Assembly (NCBI RefSeq): GCF_001748285.1
Contig: NZ_BDGT01000001.1
Span: forward strand, 62,001-126,000
From: Thermogemmatispora onikobensis
GTDB lineage: Bacteria > Chloroflexota > Ktedonobacteria > Ktedonobacterales > Ktedonobacteraceae
Direction of reading: 5' to 3'
DNA length: 64,000 nucleotides
This document shows, piece by piece, positions 25,118 through 34,928 of this stretch. The notes beneath the pieces are model-generated. The model was not told the DNA's origin and did no database searches. It was given only the letters and a program-made list of their open reading frames with translations. The position numbers were made by a program, and so were the translations under genes. Every line of letters starts with the position of its first letter. Position 1 is the stretch's first letter.

Positions 25118-26263
25118 TCAGCTGGTGGCGGCCTCCTCCCACAACTCGGCCAGCCAGCGCCGTGCGCGCCGCAGCCAGCCCGGCCAGGCACTCGCCCAGG
25201 CCAGCCGTTCCAGCACGTCGTCGATCTCTTCCTGACTCCCGATCTCGTCCAGCTCTGCCCCCTCCGCGAAGAAGAGATCCTCCAGTGGACCGTTGATTGT
25301 CAGAATCGGCACCGTCAGCGTCAGCGCCTCTGCCAGACAGACGGCCTCCTGCCCCTGGGGATGGGCACGCGCCCCATAGCCGCGCAAAAAGGCCCGTGCC
25401 CGCTCTGGTTCCAGTCCTCGGGCTACCAGTGGGCGCGTCTCTCCCGTCGCAGGTTGCCAATCCAGAGCACTGAAGGCAAAGAGGGCTGCCGCCACCTCCA
25501 GAATGCGCTTCTCCCAGCGCGAAGCATAGAAACCAGTAACTGAGCACACGCCCCTGGCATCGAAGCGCAGATTCAGCGCCTGGTAATCTCCGTGAATGTG
25601 CAGCTCAGGCAGCCCACGAGCCGCCCCGAGGGTCATCATCGCTGCTGGTAGTGCCGCTTCCCACTGCTCGACCCAGGTCTGCAAGGCGCTGGCGACCGCT
25701 CCCACCTGGCAACGCTCGGCGCGCTCACGGGCCAGATTGAGCCAGCCCTGCACCAGCCCGCCGGCCTGCAACTCCGCAGGCCAGCGGTGCTGCGGACCCG
25801 GGAAGCGGAGTGACGCCTCGTGGAGCTGCGCCAGCGTGCTGCCAGCGGCCTCCACCCAGCGCAGCCCCCGTGGTCCCACGCTGGCGAAGTCCTCCCCATC
25901 TGGCCACTGCTGTAGTTCAAAGCGCTCCTCTCCCCCCAGCTCCAGGCAATAGGCCCCCGTTGGGGTCTGGCGCAGAGCGGGCACAGGTAAACCTGCCAGG
26001 CGCAAAAAGCGCTGAAAGCGATAGCAATGCTCACCATCCTCGCCTGCCGGCCCCTCTGGGCGCGGGCGCAACAGATAGCGCTCCCCCTCGATCTCCAGTA
26101 GCATGCCCAGCGGCTCAGGGCTATAGGGAGACGTCAACAGGCCCAGGGGCTGCCAGGATGAGAGGCCGAACCCCTCCATGATCCGCTCCAGATCAAAAGA
26201 GGGCTGTGCAGACCCTTCCCAATGCTCGCCCCCACCAGCCTCAGCGGAGAAAAACCCCTCCAT
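25118..26263 (-). CDS. APH-like (aminoglycoside phosphotransferase-fold) protein
   Basis: A 381-residue protein with the protein-kinase-like fold of the APH/choline kinase group. HIHGDYQALN matches the Brenner motif HGDxxxxN with its catalytic Asp and Asn. The following strand reads SVTGFY where active enzymes usually have a metal-binding Asp (xxIDF/xxIDW), so that Asp appears replaced by Gly. It may be a pseudo-enzyme or use another residue. The ATG at 26263 has GAGG 7 nt upstream; an ATG at 26269 is possible. It is 42 bp after the sulfurtransferase gene on the same strand. The substrate is unknown and there is no evidence it acts on antibiotics. Confidence 0.72.
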   Translation of the reverse strand: MEGFFSAEAGGGEHWEGSAQPSFDLERIMEGFGLSSWQPLGLLTSPYSPEPLGMLLEIEGERYLLRPRPEGPAGEDGEHCYRFQRFLRLAGLPVPALRQTPTGAYCLELGGEERFELQQWPDGEDFASVGPRGLRWVEAAGSTLAQLHEASLRFPGPQHRWPAELQAGGLVQGWLNLARERAERCQVGAVASALQTWVEQWEAALPAAMMTLGAARGLPELHIHGDYQALNLRFDARGVCSVTGFYASRWEKRILEVAAALFAFSALDWQPATGETRPLVARGLEPERARAFLRGYGARAHPQGQEAVCLAEALTLTVPILTINGPLEDLFFAEGAELDEIGSQEEIDDVLERLAWASAWPGWLRRARRWLAELWEEAATS

Positions 26264-26305
26264 CAGCATGCCTCACGAAACAGCACATAGAGCCGCACGA
26301 CAGCA

Positions 26306-27190
26306 CTACACTTCCGTAGGGAGATCGGGACGGACCCCCCACTCGTTCCAGGAGCCATCGTAATTTGTCAGATGAGGATACCCCAGCAATGCCAGACTAA
26401 AGAGCACCACCGTCGCCGCCACGCCGCCATTACAATAAGCGATCACCTGTTCCTCCGGGCGCACTCCGGCGCGGGCAAAGACAGCCGCGAGCTCCTCGTT
26501 GCTGCGGAACAGACCCGTCTGAGGATCAACCAGCTCCTCACGCGGAATATTGATGGCGCCCGGAATATGTCCCCGACGACCCGGGCGGCGCACCACCTGA
26601 CCGCTGTACTGGCCCACATCGCGGGCATCAATCACACGGACTCCTGCCCGTCCCAGAGCCGCCAGCACCTCCTCCGCCGTGGCCCGCAACGCCGGCTGCA
26701 CCCGCGGTGTAAAGACCGCGGGCGGGAACTGCGGCACCTCCGTCGTCAGCGGACGCCCCTCGCGCAGCCAACGCGGAAAGCCTCCGTTCAGCACCCGTAC
26801 CTCGCGATGACCATAGTAGGTCAGCGCCCACCACAGGCGCGTGGCAAACTGCGAGGCCGGATGTGCATCATAGGCCACCACCACATGCTCATCCCCTATA
26901 CCCAGCCGCCCCAACACCTCAGCAAAGCGCTCCGGCGGCGCCACCTGCGCCTTCACCTCGCTAGCGGGATCAACGATATCGCTCGTCCAGTCAAGATAGA
27001 CCGCACCTGGAATGTGCCCTTGCTCGTACTCAGCGCGCGCTCCCTCGTAGACTGCCTCCTGCTCACCCGCTCCACGCTCCACGGTGCGCACATAGCCGCG
27101 CATATCCACAATACGTAGCCTTGGATCGTGCAAGTGCTCCTCCAGCCAGGCCGGCTCGACCAGCAAGCGGTCGCGCTGGTCACTTGCCAT
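26306..27190 (-). CDS. Sulfurtransferase (thiosulfate/3-mercaptopyruvate type, two rhodanese domains)
   Basis: A 294-residue tandem rhodanese. The N-terminal inactive domain (about 10-145) has VDMRGYVRTVE and GHIPGAVYLDW; the C-terminal domain (about 160-290) has the catalytic cysteine in the loop CNGGVAAT. The proteins transfer sulfane sulfur from thiosulfate or mercaptopyruvate to a nucleophile such as cyanide or a thiol. The loop differs from both the CRxGx(R/T) of thiosulfate and the CGSGVTA of mercaptopyruvate enzymes, so the donor is unsettled. The ATG at 27190 has AAAGGAGG 10 nt upstream; a TTG at 27199 is too close to that site. Confidence 0.92.
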   Translation of the reverse strand: MASDQRDRLLVEPAWLEEHLHDPRLRIVDMRGYVRTVERGAGEQEAVYEGARAEYEQGHIPGAVYLDWTSDIVDPASEVKAQVAPPERFAEVLGRLGIGDEHVVVAYDAHPASQFATRLWWALTYYGHREVRVLNGGFPRWLREGRPLTTEVPQFPPAVFTPRVQPALRATAEEVLAALGRAGVRVIDARDVGQYSGQVVRRPGRRGHIPGAINIPREELVDPQTGLFRSNEELAAVFARAGVRPEEQVIAYCNGGVAATVVLFSLALLGYPHLTNYDGSWNEWGVRPDLPTEV

Positions 27191-27223
27191 TGTCGCCAAG
27201 CCTCCTTTCTCCCATCACCAGGA

Positions 27224-27766
27224 TCACCAGGAGAACAACCGAGCCGCCTCCGGGTTCTCCGTGCTCACAAAATGGGCCGGTGTTCCCAGCACCTCGAAGC
27301 GCTTCACCCCAGTGATGCGCATCGACGATGAGGGCGTCTGGGTTGTCAGATAGCGTTGCACCGTTAACCCCAGAGGCCGCGCCAGAACCAGGGCCGCCGT
27401 CGTCGCCAGAACCACATTATTGAACGTATTGAAGGGGCGCCGCATGCGCGCCACCGTCATCGCCGACAGCCCACTCAACACGCCTGCCACTGCCAGATTC
27501 GTGCCGCAGCGCTCATGGACCGCCAGCTCCGGCTGCGTCGTACGCAGCAAGTGCAGCGCCTCCTCAGCTGCTGGCAGCACCTCCTCTGTCGGCACATCGC
27601 CAAAAACCAGAAAGCCCAGCGCCGATGACACCCCAGAGAAACGCACCTCCGGGAACTTACGGCTCAGCAGCACAATGGTGGCATGCTCCAGCGCATGATT
27701 CTGACGCACAGCGCTGCCCAGCAGCAACTGCTGCATGACCGCATTCACAGGATTCAACGAAGCCAT
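27224..27766 (-). CDS. DUF6391-like protein of unknown function
   Basis: A 180-residue protein with the signature RQNHALEHATIVLLSR near its N-terminus, as in a conserved family of unknown function (I recall it as DUF6391, common in Chloroflexota and cyanobacteria). The central region has hydrophobic stretches (NLAVAGVLSGLSAMTVA and NNVVLATTAALVLARPLG) that may be one or two membrane helices. The C-terminal residues end in a beta-rich, polar segment. The ATG at 27766 has AAGGGGG 7 nt upstream. It lies 33 bp before the sulfurtransferase start and probably shares its message. Confidence 0.7.
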   Translation of the reverse strand: MASLNPVNAVMQQLLLGSAVRQNHALEHATIVLLSRKFPEVRFSGVSSALGFLVFGDVPTEEVLPAAEEALHLLRTTQPELAVHERCGTNLAVAGVLSGLSAMTVARMRRPFNTFNNVVLATTAALVLARPLGLTVQRYLTTQTPSSSMRITGVKRFEVLGTPAHFVSTENPEAARLFSW

Positions 27767-27870
27767 CGCTCGTCCCCCTTTCCGGGCGAGGAACAGGCCA
27801 GCCTGAGCAGTGATCGCATCTGCCAGGCGACCATATTCGTCCCGCCTCCTGGGAACCACGTTCCTTTTCC

Positions 27871-29430
27871 TTACTTATAAACTATATGAAAGATCAAGCG
27901 TTCATCGCCGAGTTGGATCACATCGCCATCGCGCAGCATGGTCTGCTGAATACGCTCGCCGTTCACCAGCGTACCATTGGCGCTCTGCAGATCCTCCAGG
28001 TACCAGAAGCCGCTATCGAACCACAGCCGGGCATGGCGGCGCGAGACTGTACGACCGGCAATAATAAAATCATTGCCATTGGTGCGCCCAATCGTCGTCA
28101 CATCCTGATGGAAACGGAAAGAGCGACCAGCCAGCGGTCCACTCTGTAGAGTCAAACTGGCCAACACCACGCGCCCCTGAGCATCGACATAGCGGTCCTT
28201 TGCCGCCTTGCGATCGGCCAGTTCATAGCCGCAAGTCGTACAGAACAGGCGCGTGCTCGGGTTAGGAGTACCGCAGCGGAAACACGATAATGTCACCGTG
28301 GGGAATGGTGTACCCGACGTGGCACGGGGTGCCAACGGCTCCCCCAGGCTCTGGCCAGAGGTAGAGCTGCTACTGGCACCTGTGGCAGCGGGCGTACCAT
28401 AAGAAGGAGCGGACTGCGGTCTGGCTCCAGGGGGAGCTGGCCAGGACCCCAGTTGAGGTGAGAGCAAGGTAGAGACCGATCCGCTGCTGCTGCCCTCGGA
28501 AGAAAGAGGAGGAGGCACTGTTGACAGCCGCCAGGCGCGTGGCAGCGGCAGACGAGCCGCATTCATTGCCGCCGCCAGAGCCTCCGCCATCTCCTCGATC
28601 GACTGGTAGCGATCAGCAGGCGCCTTAGCTGTCATCTTCACCACAACCTGCTCGATCACCGCTGGCACTCCCGCCTGACGCAGCGGCTCAATCGGCAGCG
28701 GCTCCTGCAAATGCTTGAGCGTCACACTGACCGGATTCTCCGCGGTGAAAGGTACCCGCCCCGTCAGACATTCAAAAAAGACAATCCCCAGGGAGTAGAT
28801 GTCGCTGCGCTGATCAACAGCCTGGCCTGTGCTCTGCTCTGGAGACATATACTGCGGCGTCCCAATGCCCACCCCGGCCCGTGTCAGGTGCGTCGTCCCC
28901 TCCAAGATCTTAGCAATCCCAAAATCAGAGAGCAACAGGTGGCCATCGCGACGCAAGAGCATATTACTCGGCTTCACATCACGATGGACAATATTATGGC
29001 TATGAGCGCAGCGCAGCCCCTCTGCCGCCTGGAGCAAAAAGTCAACAGCCTCCACCAGGGACAGCGAGCGACTCTTCAGGCGATCCCGCAAAGTGCCACC
29101 GTCGACGTACTCCATGACGATGTAGGTAATCTTTTCCTGCTCGCCGAAGTCGTGGATCTGGACAATATGGGGATTCACCAGCTTGGCGACCGAACGGGCC
29201 TCCTGCTCAAAGCGCTTGACAAAGACGGGGTCATGGGCATAGCGAGCCGGAAGCACTTTGACCGCCACATAACGGTCGAGCGAGGGCTGGTAGGCTTTAA
29301 AGACCGTAGCCATCCCGCCCGCCCCCAGCGGCTCGACGATACGGAATTGACCCAGGGACCGCCCAACGAGGGCCTGGAGATCATCGGCATGCCCCTTCTG
29401 CCGGGCATAGGGATTCTCTGATGGTTGCAT
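27871..29430 (-). CDS. Serine/threonine protein kinase with zinc ribbon and FHA domain
   Basis: A 519-residue protein. The kinase domain (about 25-290) has PLGAGGMATVFKAY, VAVKVLP, IVHRDVKPSN, SDFGIAK and GTPQYMSPEQ, all as in active PknB-like kinases. A Pro/Ser/Gly-rich linker (about 295-400) follows. A zinc ribbon (CFRCGTPN and FCTTCGYEL, about 400-425) comes next, then a FHA domain (about 440-519) with GRTNGNDF, SRRHARLW and SANGTLVNG. No transmembrane helix is seen, so it is cytosolic. The FHA domain would bind phosphothreonine, possibly its own. The start at 29430 has GAGGAA about 13 nt upstream. The message begins with a 190-nt leader carrying a hairpin. Confidence 0.95.
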   Translation of the reverse strand: MQPSENPYARQKGHADDLQALVGRSLGQFRIVEPLGAGGMATVFKAYQPSLDRYVAVKVLPARYAHDPVFVKRFEQEARSVAKLVNPHIVQIHDFGEQEKITYIVMEYVDGGTLRDRLKSRSLSLVEAVDFLLQAAEGLRCAHSHNIVHRDVKPSNMLLRRDGHLLLSDFGIAKILEGTTHLTRAGVGIGTPQYMSPEQSTGQAVDQRSDIYSLGIVFFECLTGRVPFTAENPVSVTLKHLQEPLPIEPLRQAGVPAVIEQVVVKMTAKAPADRYQSIEEMAEALAAAMNAARLPLPRAWRLSTVPPPLSSEGSSSGSVSTLLSPQLGSWPAPPGARPQSAPSYGTPAATGASSSSTSGQSLGEPLAPRATSGTPFPTVTLSCFRCGTPNPSTRLFCTTCGYELADRKAAKDRYVDAQGRVVLASLTLQSGPLAGRSFRFHQDVTTIGRTNGNDFIIAGRTVSRRHARLWFDSGFWYLEDLQSANGTLVNGERIQQTMLRDGDVIQLGDERLIFHIVYK

Positions 29431-29529
29431 AACCGGCTCATTTCCTCGATTCCTGCCATCAGTCGAACGACTCCAGAGCGCTCCCTCTCCCCTTCTCCTC
29501 AGCCAGCCAGGCTCGTCCGCTTCTACGCA

Positions 29530-29559
29530 CCCACACCGTCTCTTGTCGGGCGGTGTGGG
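29530..29559 (-). promoter_or_regulatory. Hairpin in the 5' leader of the FHA kinase
   Basis: CCCACACCG (29530-29538) and CGGTGTGGG (29551-29559) are perfect 9-bp arms around 12 nt. On the minus-strand message it lies about 100 nt before the kinase start. No T-run follows, so it is not a standard terminator. Confidence 0.4.
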
Positions 29560-29627
29560 CAAGGCAAGGCCCTTCTCCCCTCCCTCCTGGCAAGGAAGGC
29601 GGACCAGGTACGGACAGCACAGCTCTG

Positions 29628-29656
29628 ATTATCGCCTAACAGGCCGTCCCTGTCAA
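29628..29656 (-). promoter_or_regulatory. Promoter of the FHA-kinase gene
   Basis: TTGACA (29651-29656), exactly 17 bp, GATAAT (29628-29633) on the minus strand. Eleven of twelve consensus positions match. Initiation would be near 29621. Confidence 0.75.
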
Positions 29657-29822
29657 TCGAAGCAAACACCCTGCCCACGGCACCAGGCCATCTGTCTGAC
29701 TGTCTCCTCCCCATGCCCGCCCCCACTCGTCGTGCGGAGGCTGCCAGCCCGGCGTCCAGGCTCTCCCAGCCCAACCCACTCCCGCTCCCGCTCCCTCCGC
29801 CACCTGAAGCCTTGCCTGTCAG

Positions 29823-31196
29823 CTACCCTTCCAGCAGCAGCCGCTCGGGATCTTCCAGGAGTTCCTTGACCCGGACCAGGAACTGCACAGCTTCGCGGCC
29901 ATCGACCACGCGATGGTCATAGGAGAGCGCCACATACATCATGGGACGTACAACCACCTGTCCATCGACCACAACCGGACGCTCCTGGACCTTGTGCATC
30001 CCCAGAATGCCTACCTGGGGACCATTGAGGATCGGCGTCGAAAGCAGCGAGCCGAAGACCCCGCCGTTGGTAATGGTGAAGGTCCCTCCCTGGAGATCCG
30101 CCAGCGTTAGCTCATTGCTGCGCGCCCGCCGTGCCAGCTCCGCAATCTCCCGCTCGATCTCCACAAAGCTCTTACGGTCAGCATCGCGCACCACAGGCAC
30201 AACCAGCCCTTCATCCGTACTCACGGCGATGCCAATGTCATAGTAGTGCTTGACCAGCAGCTCGCGCCCTTGCAATTCCGCATTCAGATAAGGGAAAGCC
30301 TTGAGTGCTCCCACCACTGCCTTCGTGAAGAAGGACATAAAGCCCAGCGAGATGCTATAGCGCTGCTTGAATTCCTCACGGTGACGGGCCCGCACGGCCA
30401 GAATAGCGCTCATGTCGACCTCATTAAACGTGGTCAGCATGGCCGCCGTGTGCTGGGCCTCCACCAGACGTTGAGCAATGGTCAGGCGCCGACGCGAGAG
30501 CCGGATGCGCTCCTCACGCCGCGATTCCAAGGGCAGCAGTGGCGGCGGCTCCAAGACTGGTCCCGCCGTAGCGCTCGCCCCATCCCCTCGACCTGGCTGC
30601 GCGGTCACCGGGGCCGTGGCTGCAGGTTGCGATGGCTGCGACTGCGCTTGCAACTGAGCCTGGGCCGGGGCCTGACCTTGCTGGAGCGCCTGCTGCTGCT
30701 CCAGATAGTGCAGGACATCATCCTTGGTGACTCGCCCATGCGGGCTGCTGCTCTTGACCTGCGAGAGATCAATGTTGTACTCAGCGGCAATGCGACGCGC
30801 CAGCGGAGAAGGTGGACGTTGCCCATCTGCAAGACGCGCACCCGACGGTATGCTCTCGGGCTGAACCTCTGCCCGCACCTGCTGGGATGGAGCCGAGGCC
30901 TCAGGCGAGGGCCGTGCCTCACCCGTAGCGGACGCGGCGCTCGCCCCCGTCGCAACGGCGGCCTCCTCGAGACGAGCCAGAACCTCACCAACGGCCACAT
31001 CCTCCCCCTCACGCTTCACAATCTCGGTCAGCACCCCGTCATGGTCCGCGGTCACCTCAACGCTCACCTTGTCGGTCTCCAGCTCCGCCAGCACTTCGCC
31101 CTGACGGACCTGCTCCCCCTCGCGCTTGTGCCAGCGCGCCACCGTGGCCTCAACCACTGATTCGCCCAGGGGAGGAACACGAATATCTATCGCCAT
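29823..31196 (-). CDS. sucB: Dihydrolipoamide succinyltransferase, E2 of 2-oxoglutarate dehydrogenase
   Basis: A 457-residue E2. The lipoyl domain (1-80) has the lipoylated Lys in [10 protein letters not shown] flexible Ala/Gln/Pro-rich linker leads to the peripheral-subunit-binding domain (about 130-175, [16 protein letters not shown]). A second Gln/Ala linker precedes the catalytic acyltransferase core (about 230-457), with the active site [16 protein letters not shown]. The enzyme transfers succinyl from E1 to CoA in the citric acid cycle. It follows sucA by 225 bp on the same strand and makes the same complex. AAGG lies 12 nt before the start. Confidence 0.96.
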   Translation of the reverse strand: MAIDIRVPPLGESVVEATVARWHKREGEQVRQGEVLAELETDKVSVEVTADHDGVLTEIVKREGEDVAVGEVLARLEEAAVATGASAASATGEARPSPEASAPSQQVRAEVQPESIPSGARLADGQRPPSPLARRIAAEYNIDLSQVKSSSPHGRVTKDDVLHYLEQQQALQQGQAPAQAQLQAQSQPSQPAATAPVTAQPGRGDGASATAGPVLEPPPLLPLESRREERIRLSRRRLTIAQRLVEAQHTAAMLTTFNEVDMSAILAVRARHREEFKQRYSISLGFMSFFTKAVVGALKAFPYLNAELQGRELLVKHYYDIGIAVSTDEGLVVPVVRDADRKSFVEIEREIAELARRARSNELTLADLQGGTFTITNGGVFGSLLSTPILNGPQVGILGMHKVQERPVVVDGQVVVRPMMYVALSYDHRVVDGREAVQFLVRVKELLEDPERLLLEG

Positions 31197-31421
31197 TTTC
31201 TCATTCTGCCTTTCCTGCTGCAGTGCTGACTTCTGCTTTTGATGAGTGCAAAGCCTTTCTCAGAAGCGGAAGAAAGCCAAAGGCGAGCCAGCGAGCCGAT
31301 CCTCTTCGACCACGCTGGTAGCTCCCGGCCTATTATAGCATTGCCGGGCCTGGCCTGTCGGCACAGCTCAGCGCGGCCCGCCCTGGCGCCATTCGTCCCT
31401 CGTCGTTCCTCGGCCTCGGCC

Positions 31422-34277
31422 CTAGCGCCGACGTTTGCCTGCTGATGCCTCCGCGCTACGCTTTTCCACCAGCACACCGCCCTCGCCAAGCAGAGCCTCC
31501 TCGATCAAAGCGCGCTGCTCGGCCTCGTAGCGGTCCATAAAGCCGGTGGCCGGGCTGGCGCTCTCGGGGCGCGCCAGCACCCGTAGCACCGCCTGGGACG
31601 CAGGGAGCGAGGCAAGCAGCCGTTGCAGGCGGGGCGCCATATACGTCCAGGCCCCCATATTGAGCGGCTCCTCCTGGACCCAGACCAGTTCTTGTAAGGA
31701 CGGGTAGCCGCTCAACACCTGCAGCAGCTCCTCGGCAGGCAGCGGATAAAGTTGCTCCACGCGCACCACTGCCACTTCGCTGGCCTGTGATCGCTGCTCG
31801 CTTGCCAGCAGATCGATAGCCATCTTCCCACTGCACAGCAAGACCCGGCGGATGGTCTGGGCCCGTTGCCGCGCCTCGGTATCGTCGAGCACTGGCTGGA
31901 AGCGCCCGGTCGTGAGCTCCTCCAGCCTCGCCGCCGCCAGCGGATGACGCAGCAGGCTCTTGGGGGTCAGGGCCACCAGTGGCAAGGGATGACGCTGGAG
32001 ACTATGCGCCTGCTGACGCAGCAGATGATAGTATTGGGCTGCCGTTGAGCAGTTGGTCACTCGCCAGTTATTGCCCGCCGATAGTTGGAGGAAGCGCTCC
32101 AGGCGCGCACTCGAATGGTCTGGTCCCTGGCCCTCATAGCCATGCGGCAGCAGCAGCACCACCGATGACTGCTGACGCCACTTGGCCCGTCCTGAAGCGA
32201 TGAACTGATCGATCATGACCTGGGCTACATTGGCGAAGTCGCCGTACTGGGCCTCCCAGAGCACGAGCGCCTCTGGCGCGTGCACGCTGTAGCCATACTC
32301 GAAGCCCAGCACCGCCGTCTCGGTAAGCGGACTATTGTAGATGGCGAAGCTGGCCTGGGCCTGTGAGAGATGCTGCAGTGGCACATAGCGCTCGCCCGTA
32401 CGGCTATCGTGCAGCACCGCATGGCGCTGGCTGAAGGTCCCCCGCTCCGAATCCTGGCCACTGAGGCGAATCGGGACACCATCGGCCAGAATCGAGGCGA
32501 AGGCCAGGGCCTCGGCATGACCCCAATCGATACTGCCCTGCTCTAGCGCATCGGCGCGGCGCTGCAACACGCGAGCCAGGCGCGGATGAACAGTAAAGCC
32601 CTGGGGCCAGCGCAGCAACTCGCGATTGAATTGGCGCAGCTGGTCTGCTGAAACCGGCGGAGCTGGCTCCAACTCCACCGCCAGACCGTTCTGGCCATTG
32701 CCTCCCAGCTGCTCGAAGCGGCGCGGGTCCTCGTCTACCTCCTGCTTCGCCCGCCGCAGTGTTGCAAAGGCCTCCTCCACCATCTGCTTGCACTCCTGGG
32801 CAGTCGCCACCCCCTGCTCCTGCAGGCGGCGGGCATACAGCTCGCGTACTGTCGGGTGGGCACGGATCAGCTCATAGAGCTGCGGCTGAGTAAAGGCCGG
32901 CTCATCGCCTTCGTTATGGCCCCACCGCCGATAGCCCACCAGCTCAATCAGGATATCCTTGTGGAACTCATCGCGGTAGGCATGGGCCAGGCGAATGGCG
33001 GTCAGAGCAGCCTCGGGGTCGTCGGCGTTGACATGGATGATGGGGATACTGAAGCCCTTGGCCAGATCGCTGGCGAAGAGCGTCGAACGGCTCTCCTGGG
33101 GTTCCGTAGTAAAGCCCAGCTGGTTATTAAGAATAATGTGGATGGTCCCCCCGACCGCATAGCCCTGCAGATGCCACAGGTTCAGGGTCTCCGCGACCAC
33201 CCCCTCGCCCGGGAAGGCAGCATCGCCGTGGATCAGGATCGGCAGGGTTCCATCCAGTTCCTGACGCGGCTCCCCAGCGCGATCGCGACGCTCCTGGGCC
33301 GCGCGTGTCATGCCCTCCACCACCGGATTCACAAACTCCAGATGGCTGGGATTGGGCGCCAGGATGATCTTGAGCGCCAGCGAGCGGTCACCACCCAGCA
33401 GGTGCTCCGCGCCAAGATGATATTTCACATCGCCGCTCCAACCGAAGCCGAAGGTATCGGTCAGCGGCACTCCCTCCTCGTGGCGCGTGTGGGCGAACTC
33501 CGCCAGAATGGCCTGGTAGGACTTTCCCAGGACGTGGGCCAGCACGTTGAGGCGCCCACGGTGGGCCATGCCGATGATGACCTCGCGCGTCTCCGACTCC
33601 AGCGCACAGCGGATCAACTCGTCAAGCATCGGCACCAGAACATCGCAGCCCTCAATCGAGAAGCGCTTCTGGCCGGGATAGGTCTGGTGCAGGAAACGCT
33701 CAAAGATCTCCACCTGGGTCAGGCGCTGCAGCAACTGGCGGCTGGCCTGGGGACTGAGACGGCGCTGGAAGAGCTGCAGCCCTACGGCATCGCGCAGCCA
33801 GAGACGCTCATGGGGACTCTTGACCTGGTCAAACTCGTAGCTGATGGTTCCTGAATACATGGCCCGCAGGCGTTGGATAGCCTCCAGGGCGTTGCGCGCT
33901 CCCTCGGCGGCATGCCCACCAACAACACTGGCGGGCAGCTGGGCCAGGTCCTCTTCGCTGAGGCCGTGACTCTCGGGCAATAAGGCCGGGTCGCCCTGCG
34001 GCGGGCGCCCAAGCGGATCAAGCTGAGCCGCCAGATGACCCCGCTCGCGGATAGCATGAGCCAGCGCCACCGCTGCCACCACCTTCTCTACAGCAAACGG
34101 CGCCCCCTCTGCCCCCCCCAAAGCCGGGGTCTCCCCCTCCTCTCTGATCACCGGCCTCCAGCGAGCAAAGATGGCGCGCGTCTTCTCATCTACTGCCGAG
34201 GGATCAGTCCGATAACGTTCATACAGATCGAGCACATAGCCTGCATTTGGACCATAAAATGTCTGTAAATTATCCAT
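31422..34277 (-). CDS. sucA: 2-oxoglutarate dehydrogenase E1 component
   Basis: A 951-residue thiamine-diphosphate-dependent decarboxylase of the SucA family. The N-terminus (DNLQTFYGPNAGYVLDLYE) is the E1o-type segment that docks E2. The catalytic part has IGMAHRGRLNVLAHVLGK (about 240), the ThDP-motif region GDAAFPGEGVVAETLNL (about 350), and the transketolase-like C-terminal domain with GFEYGYSVHAPEALVLWEAQYGDFAN (near 655). It starts at 34277 with AAAGGA 5 nt upstream. It runs divergently from the isoleucine T-box leader, whose promoter lies within 50 bp. With sucB it provides two of the three subunits; no E3 is in the window. Confidence 0.97.
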   Translation of the reverse strand: MDNLQTFYGPNAGYVLDLYERYRTDPSAVDEKTRAIFARWRPVIREEGETPALGGAEGAPFAVEKVVAAVALAHAIRERGHLAAQLDPLGRPPQGDPALLPESHGLSEEDLAQLPASVVGGHAAEGARNALEAIQRLRAMYSGTISYEFDQVKSPHERLWLRDAVGLQLFQRRLSPQASRQLLQRLTQVEIFERFLHQTYPGQKRFSIEGCDVLVPMLDELIRCALESETREVIIGMAHRGRLNVLAHVLGKSYQAILAEFAHTRHEEGVPLTDTFGFGWSGDVKYHLGAEHLLGGDRSLALKIILAPNPSHLEFVNPVVEGMTRAAQERRDRAGEPRQELDGTLPILIHGDAAFPGEGVVAETLNLWHLQGYAVGGTIHIILNNQLGFTTEPQESRSTLFASDLAKGFSIPIIHVNADDPEAALTAIRLAHAYRDEFHKDILIELVGYRRWGHNEGDEPAFTQPQLYELIRAHPTVRELYARRLQEQGVATAQECKQMVEEAFATLRRAKQEVDEDPRRFEQLGGNGQNGLAVELEPAPPVSADQLRQFNRELLRWPQGFTVHPRLARVLQRRADALEQGSIDWGHAEALAFASILADGVPIRLSGQDSERGTFSQRHAVLHDSRTGERYVPLQHLSQAQASFAIYNSPLTETAVLGFEYGYSVHAPEALVLWEAQYGDFANVAQVMIDQFIASGRAKWRQQSSVVLLLPHGYEGQGPDHSSARLERFLQLSAGNNWRVTNCSTAAQYYHLLRQQAHSLQRHPLPLVALTPKSLLRHPLAAARLEELTTGRFQPVLDDTEARQRAQTIRRVLLCSGKMAIDLLASEQRSQASEVAVVRVEQLYPLPAEELLQVLSGYPSLQELVWVQEEPLNMGAWTYMAPRLQRLLASLPASQAVLRVLARPESASPATGFMDRYEAEQRALIEEALLGEGGVLVEKRSAEASAGKRRR

Positions 34278-34295
34278 CGGTTTCCTTTATGCGGC

Positions 34296-34324
34296 TTGAC
34301 ACAGAGTGATGAATATGGCATACT
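34296..34324 (+). promoter_or_regulatory. Promoter of the T-box-alaX-ileS unit
   Basis: TTGACA (34296-34301), 17 bp, CATACT (34319-34324). Initiation near 34331 fits the 5' end of the T-box stem I. Confidence 0.6.
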
Positions 34325-34330
34325 CAACGC

Positions 34331-34904
34331 GGTAGCCTCTATCCACCGAGAGTAAAGACAAGCACAGTCCAGACAGATGCGAAGAGGGAGCCAGTAGGCC
34401 GCTTCCCTGGTTCCAGAGAGTCCGGGCAAGGTGAGAGCCGGATGCTAAGGAGCAGGCCGAAGATCACTCCTGAGCAGCTAGCAGAACGCGCAAGCGAGTA
34501 GAGCTAGCCGGCACCTCTCCGTTACCAGAGAGGGTCGCCTGTCTCAACCTCTCGACGAATGATCCCGCCTCCGCGCCGAGCCGCGCCGAATCGCGGCAAC
34601 GGCCTTCAACCGAGTCGGGCGGCGCGCCTGAGCGCTTGACGTAAGAGACAAGCAGAACAAGCTCATGCGTGCCATGCTGGCCCGATCAGACTGAGGGTGG
34701 GGGACCGACAAATAGTATATCACATCGAGGGAGACGGCGGCATGGAGCGAGTCACGACGAGTGCCAGATAGGCCAGTCCACATCAGCTGGCAGCTGGAAT
34801 GAATGCAATTCCGGGGACTGGCTCGCTAACGGTGCCCGGTCGTGACTAATGCGGGTGGTACCACGGGAAGCCCTCTCGTCCTGCGCGGATGAGAGGTTTT
34901 TTTT
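34331..34904 (+). promoter_or_regulatory. T-box riboswitch, probably isoleucine-specific
   Basis: Stem I carries the conserved landmarks in order: AGTA (34393-34396), CAGAGAG (34414-34420), a GGTGAGAG distal loop, and GAA opposite the AGTA. Right after the GAA comes the specifier ATC (34463-34465), read as isoleucine. The T-box sequence GGGTGGTACCACGGG is at 34853-34867. A terminator follows: arms 34872-34881 and 34887-34896, then eight T (34897-34904). Uncharged tRNA-Ile should stabilise the antiterminator and switch on alaX-ileS. About 380 nt of GC-rich sequence between specifier and T-box is longer than usual. A GAT reading (Asp) one base earlier is less likely given ileS downstream. Confidence 0.88.
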
Positions 34905-34928
34905 CGTATGGAGATCGGAGCTTGCAGG

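Noticed and set aside
30246-31160. Rightward 304-codon frame opposite sucB
   Set aside because: No domain, no start signal, fully inside sucB.
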